From: Candidatus Eiseniibacteriota bacterium
Lineage (GTDB): Bacteria; JAFGKV01
NCBI GenBank assembly: GCA_025453925.1
Contig: JALOPK010000109.1
Coordinates: 1-9,278, forward strand
Direction of reading: 5' to 3'
Length of the DNA stretch: 9,278 nucleotides
Part shown: in pieces, positions 1 to 6,840 of the stretch
Position numbering within the stretch: position 1 is the stretch's first letter
How the letters are laid out: each line of letters starts with the position of its first letter
Translations under genes and position numbers: made by a program
Notes under the pieces: model-generated
What the model was told of the DNA's origin: nothing
Databases searched by the model: none
Seen by the model: only the letters and a program-made list of their open reading frames with translations

Positions 1-103
1 TGGGCCGGTTGAATTCGGGGGGTGGAGACCCCGCCGAGTCCCCGAAGACCGCCGCCGCGAGGGAGAAACAGGCCAGCAAAACGCCGCTCCCGATGGTGAT
101 CAC
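1..103 (-). CDS. Partial exported or membrane protein, N-terminus only
   Basis: A minus-strand frame opens with GTG at 103-101 and stays open to the left edge (34 codons). The GTG overlaps the TGA of the upstream cyclase gene (100-102) as a GTGA, the usual mark of translational coupling, and the purine-rich end of the cyclase gene (AGGTGGTGGTGAG) could serve as its ribosome binding site. The peptide begins MITIGSGVLLACFSLAAAVF, a hydrophobic run of about 20 residues, followed by a Gly/Ser/Pro-rich stretch, as in a signal peptide or membrane anchor. An LLAC resembles a lipobox, but Cys12 comes too early and hydrophobicity continues past it, so a lipoprotein is doubtful. There is no basic n-region, which weakens the signal-peptide call. 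Function is unknown. It may be the second gene of an operon with the cyclase. Confidence 0.45.
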   Translation of the reverse strand, partial: MITIGSGVLLACFSLAAAVFGDSAGSPPPEFNRP

Positions 104-1941
104 GAACTCACCACCACCTGGTTTCGGCCCTGCTGCTTGGCCTCGTAGAGCGCGCGGTCAGCGGCCTCGACGACATCGCCCGGGCGGGTACGCCCAGAGT
201 CGTCGGCGACCCCGATGCTCAGCGTGGGTGGCGGGGAGGGCCAGGAGTCGCCCGCCGCGAGGGCTTCAACATCGCGCCGAATGCGTTCGCCGATCCGTGT
301 CCCTTCCTGTACCCCCGTCTCGGGGAGCACCACGACGAATTCGTCGCCACCGTATCTCGCCACGGCGTCGACCGCCCGGCAGGCCCCCCGAATCACCGCG
401 GCCACGCGCCGCAACACCGCGTCGCCGACGGCATGGGAGTGTGCATCGTTGATTGCCTTGAAGTGATCGATGTCGACCAGCAGCACCGTCAGGGGACGCC
501 CGAATCGCCGCGCCCGCTGGAATTCGTGGTCGAGCACCTGCTCCAGATGCCGCCGATTGGAGAGCCCGGTGAGCGCGTCCTCTTTGGTCTGCTGCTCCAG
601 GAGCGATGACTTCTCCCTGAGCTGCTCGACCAGCGCCGACTTTTCGAGATCGGACCGCCGAAGTCGTTCACCTGCCTCTTCCAGTTCGGCGTTCGCCCTC
701 GCCAATTCGACGTGCCGCAGGCGTTGGACTTCCGCCTCATGGCGGGCTCTCTCGAGCTCAAGCCGCAGCTTCTGTGACTTGGAGGCTTCCTCCGCCTGTG
801 CCTTGAGCATGGCGGTTCTGATCTCCTGCCCCGCCTTCCAGTGGGAGAGGGCCTTGGCGAGGTCGCCCCTATTCTCGAATGCGACCGCGAGCACGTCATG
901 GGCGTTCCTGATCCACTGACGATAGCCGCAGCGTGTGGCGATGTCGAGAGCTGCCTGCCCCTGCTCGATGGCGCCGTCGTGGTCTCCCGTTTCCAGTCGA
1001 AGGGTGCCGAGCTCAGTCCGGGCAGTCATCTCCAGAGTCGCGTTGCCCGCTCCCCGGCCAGCCTCGAGGCTTTCGAGGAGAGTGCGACCGGCCTCTTCTC
1101 TATTGCCGAGGAGCCGATGCGCGTCACCGATATTGACGAGGGTCAAGGCGATGGTCTCGGGGTCTTGGATGCCCGCCGCAACCTGGTGTGCGGCCATGTA
1201 GCACCCAAGAGCTCCCTGATAGTCACCCTGATCGCGGCAGACTACCCCCAGGTTGTTGAGGCATTTGGCCTGATGCTTCCTGTCGCCGAGTTCCGCATAC
1301 GCGTCTGCGCCCCGCTGGAAGGCTGCGGTGGCGGATGCGGAGTCGCCCAGCAACTGGTTCACGATGCCGATATTGGTGAGGGCGGTGGCGATGCGGGTCT
1401 GATCCCCGATCTCCTCGGCCAGCGCGAGGCTTCGATGGGAGTACTCGAGGGCTCGCGGATAGTCACCAAGCTTCTCGTAGATCGCGCCTATGTTGGACAG
1501 CGTGGCGGCCTCGGCGCGGCGGTCGAGCGCGCTGGCGCGGAGCTGGAGGCTTCGCTCATAGGCTCGGAGGGCCTCGAGAAAGTCGCCGCGCGCCATGAGG
1601 ATGTTGCCGAGGATGTTCTGAACACCCGCTTCGCCATCTTGGTCCGCGACACTCGAATACAGAGACAACGCCTCCTCGGCGGCCGCCTTCGCCTCGACCA
1701 GCTCCGACAACCGGAAGTGACCCGCGCTGGCGGCGAGCAGGCTCCTGGCGAGGCCGCGCGGAGAACGTATGCCGCGCGCGATTGCCTCCGCTTCCCTGCT
1801 CAGGGAAACCGTGCGTTGGGGATCGCGGGCGCGTAGCTCCCAGGCAAGAGCCGCCAGCGCGTCGACGTGCGCCGGCGTTCCAGGGCTTTCAAGGGCCGCT
1901 GTTTCGAGGGAAGCCTCGAGTTCGGCGATCGTCATTGTCAT
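100..1941 (-). CDS. TPR-repeat diguanylate cyclase (GGDEF)
   Basis: A 613-residue soluble protein with no membrane segment or signal peptide, predicted to make cyclic di-GMP from two GTP in the cytoplasm. Residues about 70-375 are tetratricopeptide repeats with motifs of the type N-hG-x(7)-GD-x(3)-A starting near 111, 151, 191, 231, 271, 311 and 351, an exact 40-residue period. Residues about 380-453 form a charged coiled coil that probably passes the signal. The GGDEF domain covers 455-613: DALTGLSNRR at the start, metal and GTP residues in DIDHFKAIND (490-499), the intact signature GGDEF at 531-535, and RAVD at 522-525, exactly five residues upstream, matching the inhibitory I-site RxxD. 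The usual GHxxGD is SHAVGD (502-507). The start is ATG 1941 or ATG 1935; GGGGG at 1942-1946 is better spaced for 1935. TPRs usually bind proteins, so the trigger may be a partner protein (inferred). Confidence 0.95.
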   Translation of the reverse strand: MTMTIAELEASLETAALESPGTPAHVDALAALAWELRARDPQRTVSLSREAEAIARGIRSPRGLARSLLAASAGHFRLSELVEAKAAAEEALSLYSSVADQDGEAGVQNILGNILMARGDFLEALRAYERSLQLRASALDRRAEAATLSNIGAIYEKLGDYPRALEYSHRSLALAEEIGDQTRIATALTNIGIVNQLLGDSASATAAFQRGADAYAELGDRKHQAKCLNNLGVVCRDQGDYQGALGCYMAAHQVAAGIQDPETIALTLVNIGDAHRLLGNREEAGRTLLESLEAGRGAGNATLEMTARTELGTLRLETGDHDGAIEQGQAALDIATRCGYRQWIRNAHDVLAVAFENRGDLAKALSHWKAGQEIRTAMLKAQAEEASKSQKLRLELERARHEAEVQRLRHVELARANAELEEAGERLRRSDLEKSALVEQLREKSSLLEQQTKEDALTGLSNRRHLEQVLDHEFQRARRFGRPLTVLLVDIDHFKAINDAHSHAVGDAVLRRVAAVIRGACRAVDAVARYGGDEFVVVLPETGVQEGTRIGERIRRDVEALAAGDSWPSPPPTLSIGVADDSGRTRPGDVVEAADRALYEAKQQGRNQVVVSS

Positions 1942-2045
1942 CCCCCGACCAGGGGTTGAGAGCGACCAGGGATAGAGGAATAGCGCGCCAGGCCGATCGT
2001 GCGCCGTGAAGATCTTCCCGGCATGTCACGGACGCAAGTAGGCCA

Positions 2046-2066
2046 ACCACCGGGAATCCGGGTGGT
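2046..2066. repeat. Small inverted repeat / hairpin
   Basis: ACCACC (2046-2051) pairs with GGTGGT (2061-2066). After one G-G mismatch, GG pairs with CC around an AAT loop. It has no T-run on either side, so it is unlikely to be a terminator. It lies in the divergent promoter region and could be a regulator site or a chance structure. Confidence 0.35.
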
Positions 2067-2069
2067 ACG

Positions 2070-2081
2070 CCACGCACGTGG
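2070..2081. repeat. CCACG-N2-CGTGG inverted repeat
   Basis: A perfect 5-bp-arm inverted repeat with a 2-nt centre, only 3 bp after the neighbouring hairpin. Short dyads of this shape can be operators for dimeric HTH regulators, but in GC-rich DNA they also arise by chance. It lies 129 bp upstream of the cyclase start and about 260 bp upstream of the plus-strand gene. Confidence 0.25.
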
Positions 2082-2341
2082 GGCTGGACTCCTGGTTTCT
2101 GTGATGACGGGGGTGGTCGCTCTTCCTACCTTGCCACGGCTTCGGGAGTCCGATCCCATGTCCGCCTCGGAGGGGGCGCTCCGGCGCGGGTGGTGCCCGA
2201 GCGGCGCAGGTGGAGGCCTCTCGCTGCAGGCGAATGGCGCCTGACGGTATCGGACGGAGAGAGAGGAGTGCCGTGAATGGGCGGGAGGTTGGATGCGAGC
2301 CGTCGGCCCGCCTGTTCCCGAAGTGAGGGAGGGCATACCCG

Positions 2342-2788
2342 ATGGACGTGAGCGAGGACGATGTCCGGAATTCGCTCGCCAGGTGGCAGGACACGCTGCG
2401 ATTGCGTGATTGGGATATCGACGTCGAGATCATGGGGAGCGACTGGGGGAAGTCGGGGGACATCAGGGCCGATGAGCATACGAAGACTGCCATGCTCATG
2501 ATCAACCGCAGGCCTCGCTGTACCAACCTCGACGAACTCGTCGTGCACGAACTTGTGCACCTGAAGCTCTGGGGTCTGGATCGGCTGGTGGAGGAGTTGC
2601 TGGAGCTCCTCTACGACCAAAGCGGCAACGAGCCCCAGAAGGCCTTTGCCCATGGTCGATTCATGGACGTGCTCGAACCCACCGTGGAAGACCTCACGAA
2701 GGCGCTCCTGGCCGCCGCGGGCAGCCCCGTACCCCTCTCCTTCGACCGTGCGCGCTTGGCCCCAGGTCCCGGCGGGATGAGGCCGTGA
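2342..2788 (+). CDS. Small HEXXH metallopeptidase-like protein
   Basis: A 148-residue cytoplasmic-looking protein with no signal peptide. The start is ATG 2342: an in-frame TGA lies a few codons upstream and GAGGGAGGG (2325-2333) sits 8 nt before it. HELVH at residues 69-73, inside VVHELVHLKLWGL, is the zinc-binding HEXXH helix: two His ligands and a catalytic Glu. The N-terminal LRDWDIDVEI (21-30) followed by a strand-rich segment resembles a broad family of small putative metallopeptidases that begin with a 'DW-I-V' motif and place HEXXH on the next helix. A third ligand is not obvious; Glu85, Glu86 or Glu89 in the following acidic helix are candidates. The last 25 residues are Pro/Gly-rich and probably disordered. 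The substrate is unknown. It lies 76 bp upstream of the qng1-like gene on the same strand and may be co-transcribed, but no functional link is known to me. Confidence 0.8.
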   Translation: MDVSEDDVRNSLARWQDTLRLRDWDIDVEIMGSDWGKSGDIRADEHTKTAMLMINRRPRCTNLDELVVHELVHLKLWGLDRLVEELLELLYDQSGNEPQKAFAHGRFMDVLEPTVEDLTKALLAAAGSPVPLSFDRARLAPGPGGMRP

Positions 2789-2853
2789 CGCGGGGAACGG
2801 ATCGCTCCCGGTGGGTGAGTCTGATCCAATCGTGCGGGAACACGCTTCGGTCC

Positions 2854-2858
2854 AGGGA
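2854..2858 (+). promoter_or_regulatory. Ribosome binding site that sets the qng1 start
   Basis: AGGGA lies 6 nt upstream of ATG 2865. The same frame is open back to a GTG at 2811, which has a poorer, more distant purine run. GTG 3009 would give a shorter protein but would cut off a conserved N-terminal helix, so ATG 2865 is preferred. Confidence 0.5.
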
Positions 2859-2864
2859 TTCGGC

Positions 2865-3929
2865 ATGACCGTGCGGGCGCCCCGGTCTCCTGAGGTTGCT
2901 CTCCTCTCCGGGCCGAGGTGCCCGGTACGAGACGCCCATGGCCCGCCGTGTCACGCTGTCAGTCAAGGGATCGACCATCCCGGCGCCGTTCGCGCAGGCT
3001 GCGAGGCAGTGACGCGGCAGGCCCGTTCGGTGACCATACGCCCGGCCCACGTCGCCTCCTATGCGCGAGAGCTGGCCGCGTTGCCGGACGTGCGCCCGGG
3101 CATTGATCCCCGGACCCACTACCTCGGGCATGGCGAGGACACGCTTGCCTTCTTCGTGATCCTTGACACCATCAACTTCGGTTCAGGCTACTTCCCGCTG
3201 CTGCGGAAGCGCCCCGGCATGTCGGGGTATTTCACGATCGCATCGGCGCTGACTGAGCGTTTTGGGAGAAAGGGAACGTGGGAGGCCCGGGAGCTGGCCG
3301 AGCTCAGTGCCGATGAATGTGCGGCGGTCTTCGGCCAACTGGACTCCCCTCCTCCCATCGGCGAGTTGATGGCACTCTTTGCCATGGCGCTGCGAGACCT
3401 CGGCGCACTCCTGCTCGAGCGGTACGACGGCGACTTCGCGGCCCTTGTCGAGGCCGCGGGCCACTCCGCGAGTCGCCTGGTTGACGTGCTCGCGGCAATG
3501 CCTCTGTTCCGCGATGTCACTCCCTATCGCGGCTCGGACGTTCCGTTCTACAAGCGGGCACAGCTCATGGCGGCTGATCTGGCACTGGCATTCGCCGGCG
3601 AGGGACACGGCCACTTCACCGACCTGGATCGACTCACCATCTTCGCCGACAATCTCGTGCCCCATGTGTTGCGCGTGGACGGGCTGCTGGCATACGACGA
3701 ATCGCTGGCGGTCCGGATCGATGCGGGGGAACTGATTGCCGCCGGCTCACCGGAAGAAGTCGAGATTCGCGCCTGCGCGGTGCACGCCGTGGAGCTTCTC
3801 GTAGCCGAGATGACGAGCCTCGGCAGACCGGTGGCGGCACACACCATCGACTCTCTGCTCTGGACGCGGGGACAGAGTCCCGAGTACAAGGCGATCCCCC
3901 GGCACCGCACACGAACGACGGCGTACTGA
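2865..3929 (+). CDS. qng1: Queuosine 5'-phosphate N-glycosylase (Qng1/DUF2419 family), queuine salvage
   Basis: From ATG 2865 the protein is 354 residues, close to the eukaryotic enzyme (about 340). The family hydrolyses queuosine 5'-monophosphate to free queuine, which tRNA-guanine transglycosylase can then insert in tRNA. Family landmarks, recognised from memory: an N-terminal helix (DHPGAVRAGCEAV, about 37-49), INFGSGYF (103-110, the NF-x-SG-F region), FYKRAQLMAADL (228-239), LTIFADNLVPHVL (257-269), EIRACAVHAVELL (300-312) and the C-terminal HRTRTTAY (347-354). Lys230 of FYKR and Asp262 of FADxxVP are 32 residues apart, the spacing I recall for the phosphate-binding Lys and key Asp of the human enzyme. 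It is soluble, with no signal peptide. No other queuosine gene is in the window. Residues 1-35 are Pro/Arg-rich and poorly conserved, so the exact start is uncertain; the family call is firm. Confidence 0.88.
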   Translation: MTVRAPRSPEVALLSGPRCPVRDAHGPPCHAVSQGIDHPGAVRAGCEAVTRQARSVTIRPAHVASYARELAALPDVRPGIDPRTHYLGHGEDTLAFFVILDTINFGSGYFPLLRKRPGMSGYFTIASALTERFGRKGTWEARELAELSADECAAVFGQLDSPPPIGELMALFAMALRDLGALLLERYDGDFAALVEAAGHSASRLVDVLAAMPLFRDVTPYRGSDVPFYKRAQLMAADLALAFAGEGHGHFTDLDRLTIFADNLVPHVLRVDGLLAYDESLAVRIDAGELIAAGSPEEVEIRACAVHAVELLVAEMTSLGRPVAAHTIDSLLWTRGQSPEYKAIPRHRTRTTAY

Positions 3930-3932
3930 GAC

Positions 3933-3952
3933 GCGCGCCGGGGAAAGCGCGC
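3933..3952. repeat. GC-rich hairpin just after qng1
   Basis: GCGCGC (3933-3938), an 8-nt loop and GCGCGC (3947-3952) form a 6-bp all-GC stem starting 3 bp past the qng1 stop. It lacks a following T-run, so it is at best a weak or Rho-assisted 3' end or an RNA-stabilising structure. The arms are self-complementary alternating GC, which lowers confidence. Confidence 0.35.
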
Positions 3953-3985
3953 ACGGCTCCTGCGCGACACCGGCGCCGGACGCGC

Positions 3986-4002
3986 GGACTTCGACGAAGT
4001 CC
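3986..4002. repeat. Short perfect inverted repeat in the convergent gap
   Basis: GGACTTC (3986-3992), GAC, GAAGTCC (3996-4002) gives a 7-bp perfect stem with a 3-nt loop. It is one of three hairpins between the converging transcription units. No T-run follows on either strand. Confidence 0.4.
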
Positions 4003-4063
4003 CTCCATGCCTCGGTGCGTCCACACGGCCGACGAGTAAGCACCGCCTCGCGGAGACCAGCTT

Positions 4064-4099
4064 CGAGCAGACTATTCTAATGTGAGAATAGTCTGCTCG
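4064..4099. terminator. 36-bp inverted repeat with perfect 15-bp arms, probable bidirectional terminator
   Basis: The left arm CGAGCAGACTATTCT (4064-4078) is the exact reverse complement of the right arm (4085-4099), with a 6-nt loop AATGTG. Two further T-G wobbles could extend it on the plus-strand RNA. It begins 13 bp past the stop of the last feo-operon gene on the minus strand and lies 134 bp past the qng1 stop on the plus strand, between converging units, which is the classic place for a shared terminator. Unlike a canonical intrinsic terminator, it has no T-tract on either side and the stem is not especially GC-rich. Alternatives are an RNA-stability hairpin or a protein-binding palindrome. 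Confidence 0.6.
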
Positions 4100-4112
4100 G
4101 GAGGTCAAGAGG

Positions 4113-4346
4113 TCAAGGCTGCTGCGAACGTCCCGGTCTGGTCTCGGTCGCTCCCGCGTCATCCACGACTCGCCCGGCGGCGGGGTGCGGATCCCGGATC
4201 TCGCCGCTCTCGCACGGACTGCGCGGGCTGCAATGGCAGGAACACCCCGCGCAGGAGGCGTTCATGGAATCCAAGCTCCGCCTTGCGTGCCGAATCAGCA
4301 GAATCAGAGATCCGATCACGGCCACGGCGACGACAAGGGTGCCCAT
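4113..4346 (-). CDS. FeoB-associated Cys-rich single-pass membrane protein
   Basis: A 77-residue protein that starts with ATG at 4346, 4 bp after the feoB stop, so it is almost certainly translated with feoB. Residues 3-19 form one hydrophobic helix, followed at once by basic residues (RHARR, 19-23), which suggests the N-terminus outside and the tail in the cytoplasm. The tail holds a Cys cluster CAGCSCHC (32-39; Cys32, 35, 37, 39) plus Cys45. Small proteins with a membrane helix and a C-x-GC-type cluster lying next to feoB are known as FeoB-associated Cys-rich membrane proteins; their biochemical role is not settled (metal handover, Fe-S sensing or a FeoC-like role have been suggested). This copy is somewhat longer than usual: residues 46-77 are polar and probably disordered. 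A hairpin lies 13 bp after its stop. Confidence 0.82.
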   Translation of the reverse strand: MGTLVVAVAVIGSLILLIRHARRSLDSMNASCAGCSCHCSPRSPCESGEIRDPHPAAGRVVDDAGATETRPGRSQQP

Positions 4347-4350
4347 GGTG

Positions 4351-6840
4351 TCAGCCGATCGTGGCGGTGCCGATCCCAAGGAGGGTACCCAGGGTGTTCA
4401 CGAAAAGCACCACCAGGTAGGCGGCCACCGTGAGACCGATAACCTGCGCCGCGGGCCACTTCCACGAACGGCTCTCGCGGAAGGTGACCACGAGGGTGGG
4501 AACGCAGGGGCTGCCGATGAGAATGAAAAGCATGATGGCGAATCCCGTCAGCGGCGGGTAGGTGGATCGGAGTCGAGTCTGCAGGACGTCGGATGAGGCA
4601 TTGCCGTCAGCCGCAAACATGATCCCCAGTTGGGCAATGAACGCCTCCCGTGCCGCCATTGCGCCGATCAGCGCGGTGCCGATCCGCCAGTCAAAGCCCA
4701 GCGGTGACAGAGCCGGCTCCATGAACCGCCCCACACGTCCTCCCAGGGAGTATCCCAGTCTAGCGGCGTGCTCATCGGCATTGATGGAATCCACCGCCAT
4801 TCGATAGGGCCGTTCGATGCGATCGAGGTAGCGGGTCACCGCCTCGTACAGATGCGGATCTTCACGCTCGAGCTGTGCGAGCCGAGTGAGACCGGCCTGG
4901 TGGAGCAGTCTCCCGGCGACGCCGTGGCCGCCTCCTGAGCCTGGGTCGTTTGCCGTCGCCATTCGCTCCCTGGTGGCGATGACCTCATCGAGCATGGAGA
5001 GAAACGAAGTGGAAGCGTCTTCGTCGTCGGACCGACCATCCTCGGACAACGGGATCACTCCGCCGCCCGTCGTGAACCGCCCGCCGCCGCTTCGCGAGAG
5101 AAGCACCCGGGACAGCGTCTCCGACTCGGTGGGGATACCGATGATACTGCTGAGCGAGCGCACACCCTCGTGGAAGGCACGGGTCGCGTCGAGGCGGCCC
5201 CGCTCGCAGACAGGGTCTTCCGGAGCGCGCGGATAGGTCGTCATGGCCCAGAGCACCACTGAAAGGGCGAGGATCACTGTCCCGGCCTTCTTCACGTACT
5301 CACGCCCGCGCTCCCACATGTGGATGCACACGCCTCGAATCGTGGGCATGCGGTAGGGGGGGAGTTCCATGACCAGCGGCACGGACTCGCCGCGCAGCGC
5401 GGTGCTGCGGAGCAGCTTGGCGCCCGCGATGGCGAGGGCGACCCCTACGAGATAGACGGACCAGAGCACGGGCGCGCGCCACTGGAGGGGGAAAAACGCG
5501 GGGATGAGGAGCGAGTAGATGGCGAACCTGGCGCCGCAGCTCATAAGAGGCGCCACGAACATGGTGGTGAGCCGGTCACGGCGATTCTCCAGGATCCGGG
5601 TGGCCATCACCGCGGGGACGGTGCAACCGAAGCCGAGAACCAGCGGGATGAAGCTCTTGCCGTGGAGGCCGATGTGGTGCATGAGATGGTCCATGATGAA
5701 CGCCGCCCGGGCCAGGTAGCCCGAGTCCTCCAGGATGGCGATCGCCATGAAGAGGAGCAGGACATTGGGCAGCAGTGAGAGGACTCCTCCCACGCCGCCG
5801 ATCACCCCTTCCACCAGCAGATCTCGCACCGCCGGATCCACGCCCGAAGGCCACCACCTGGTGACGATCTCCGCCAGTCCTCCGAACCCCTGGGACAGCA
5901 GATCGGTGGCAGGGCCACCCAGCCGGAATGTGACCAGGAACACAAGGTACATGAGCGCGAGAAACAGCGGCAGACCCACGAACCTGCTGGTGACGATGAC
6001 GTCGATGGCATCGGAAATGCTGTGTCGCGCCTCGGCAGTCGACCGGACTGCCTCCTGGCAGGCTCCCGACACGAACCCGTAGCGCCGATCCGCGAGGACC
6101 GTGTCCACCGGCCCGCCGAACACCTTCTCCAGATGAGCGACGCTGGCGGCCGCGACGGCCCGCGACTGAGGGGGGACGGCGTGCTCCACGGCCGGGTCTC
6201 GCTCAATGAGCTGCAGGGCCGCCCATCGAGTCGGCACGGAGGCCACGCCGGGCTCGTCTCCGGCGAGGGTCCTGGTGATCCGCTCGATCTCCTCTTCGAT
6301 CTCACTGCCGTAGTTCACGTGGCGTGGCGGGAGAGCCGGGCCGCCGGTCGCGACTCTGATGACGGCGGCTACCAGATCCCGTGTCCCTTCGTTGCGGGAG
6401 CCCACCATCGGAACGATCGGCACACCGAGGAGGATGGAGAGCCGCTCCAGGTCGAACTCAATACCCCGCGCCCGAGCGACATCGGTCATGTTCAGCGCGA
6501 TGACCAATGGCCGGCCCAGCTCCGCGAGCTGGGTCGTCAGATAGAGGTTTCGTTCGATGTTGGATGCATCGACGACATCCACCACCACATCGGGCTTCTG
6601 TTGAACGATGAAGGTTCGCGCCGCGAGCTCCTCGGGAGAGAACGCCGTAAGGCTGTAGGTTCCCGGCAGGTCTACGACGTGGAGTTCCGTGTCACCCCAC
6701 GAGCATGCGCCTTCCTTGGTCTCCACTGTGACGCCGGGATAGTTCCCCACATGCTGCCGGCACCCGGTGAGGTTGTTGAAGACGGTGGTCTTCCCGGAGT
6801 TGGGGTTGCCGGCCAGCGCGACAGTGATGCGGCGTGCCAT
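4351..6840 (-). CDS. feoB: Ferrous iron transporter FeoB, with long insert
   Basis: A GTP-dependent inner-membrane Fe2+ importer. From ATG 6840 it is 829 residues, longer than the 700-775 typical of the family. The N-terminal GTPase shows G1 GNPNSGKT (11-18), G2 in GNYPGVTVE (32-40), G3 DLPG (57-60) and G4 NMTD (117-120). A helical spacer reaches about 275, then the membrane part starts near 286. Gate motifs are present: GCTVPA (405-410), APLMSCGAR (430-438) and a C-terminal SPCVPT (777-782), where PCxAT is usual; the family Cys are kept in all three. Residues about 538-695 are a polar, partly acidic insert between membrane segments. TTG 6855 in the same frame is an alternative start, but MARRITVALAG fits the family; neither start has a clear Shine-Dalgarno. 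It lies 45 bp after feoA and 4 bp before the Cys-rich gene. Confidence 0.97.
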   Translation of the reverse strand: MARRITVALAGNPNSGKTTVFNNLTGCRQHVGNYPGVTVETKEGACSWGDTELHVVDLPGTYSLTAFSPEELAARTFIVQQKPDVVVDVVDASNIERNLYLTTQLAELGRPLVIALNMTDVARARGIEFDLERLSILLGVPIVPMVGSRNEGTRDLVAAVIRVATGGPALPPRHVNYGSEIEEEIERITRTLAGDEPGVASVPTRWAALQLIERDPAVEHAVPPQSRAVAAASVAHLEKVFGGPVDTVLADRRYGFVSGACQEAVRSTAEARHSISDAIDVIVTSRFVGLPLFLALMYLVFLVTFRLGGPATDLLSQGFGGLAEIVTRWWPSGVDPAVRDLLVEGVIGGVGGVLSLLPNVLLLFMAIAILEDSGYLARAAFIMDHLMHHIGLHGKSFIPLVLGFGCTVPAVMATRILENRRDRLTTMFVAPLMSCGARFAIYSLLIPAFFPLQWRAPVLWSVYLVGVALAIAGAKLLRSTALRGESVPLVMELPPYRMPTIRGVCIHMWERGREYVKKAGTVILALSVVLWAMTTYPRAPEDPVCERGRLDATRAFHEGVRSLSSIIGIPTESETLSRVLLSRSGGGRFTTGGGVIPLSEDGRSDDEDASTSFLSMLDEVIATRERMATANDPGSGGGHGVAGRLLHQAGLTRLAQLEREDPHLYEAVTRYLDRIERPYRMAVDSINADEHAARLGYSLGGRVGRFMEPALSPLGFDWRIGTALIGAMAAREAFIAQLGIMFAADGNASSDVLQTRLRSTYPPLTGFAIMLFILIGSPCVPTLVVTFRESRSWKWPAAQVIGLTVAAYLVVLFVNTLGTLLGIGTATIG

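Larger units (their letters stand above)
1942..2341. other. Divergent intergenic region, no supported gene
   Basis: These 400 bases separate the minus-strand cyclase gene from the plus-strand metallopeptidase-like gene, so they should hold both promoters. Open frames exist on both strands but are short, start without convincing ribosome binding sites and have low-complexity Arg/Pro/Gly compositions, so I do not call them genes. I see two small inverted repeats (2046-2066 and 2070-2081). A TTGCCA at 2131-2136 followed after 17 nt by TCCCAT is too poor a -10 to call a promoter. No tRNA or known riboswitch was recognised. Confidence 0.6.

Noticed and set aside
841-1836. A 331-codon plus-strand open frame opposite the cyclase gene
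   Set aside because: It is antisense to a clear TPR-GGDEF protein and has no recognisable domain. Long antisense frames are expected over GC-rich TPR coding sequence.
1999-2244. A short plus-strand frame in the divergent intergenic region
   Set aside because: No good ribosome binding site, low-complexity composition and no family resemblance.
2811-2864. GTG 2811 as the start of the qng1-like gene
   Set aside because: It would add 18 residues without family similarity, and its purine run is about 11 nt away; ATG 2865 has AGGGA at 6 nt.
4064-4099. The long inverted repeat as a Fur or DtxR box, or a transposon end
   Set aside because: It does not resemble the Fur or DtxR consensus, lies at the 3' ends of converging genes rather than in a promoter, and no transposase or target duplication is nearby.
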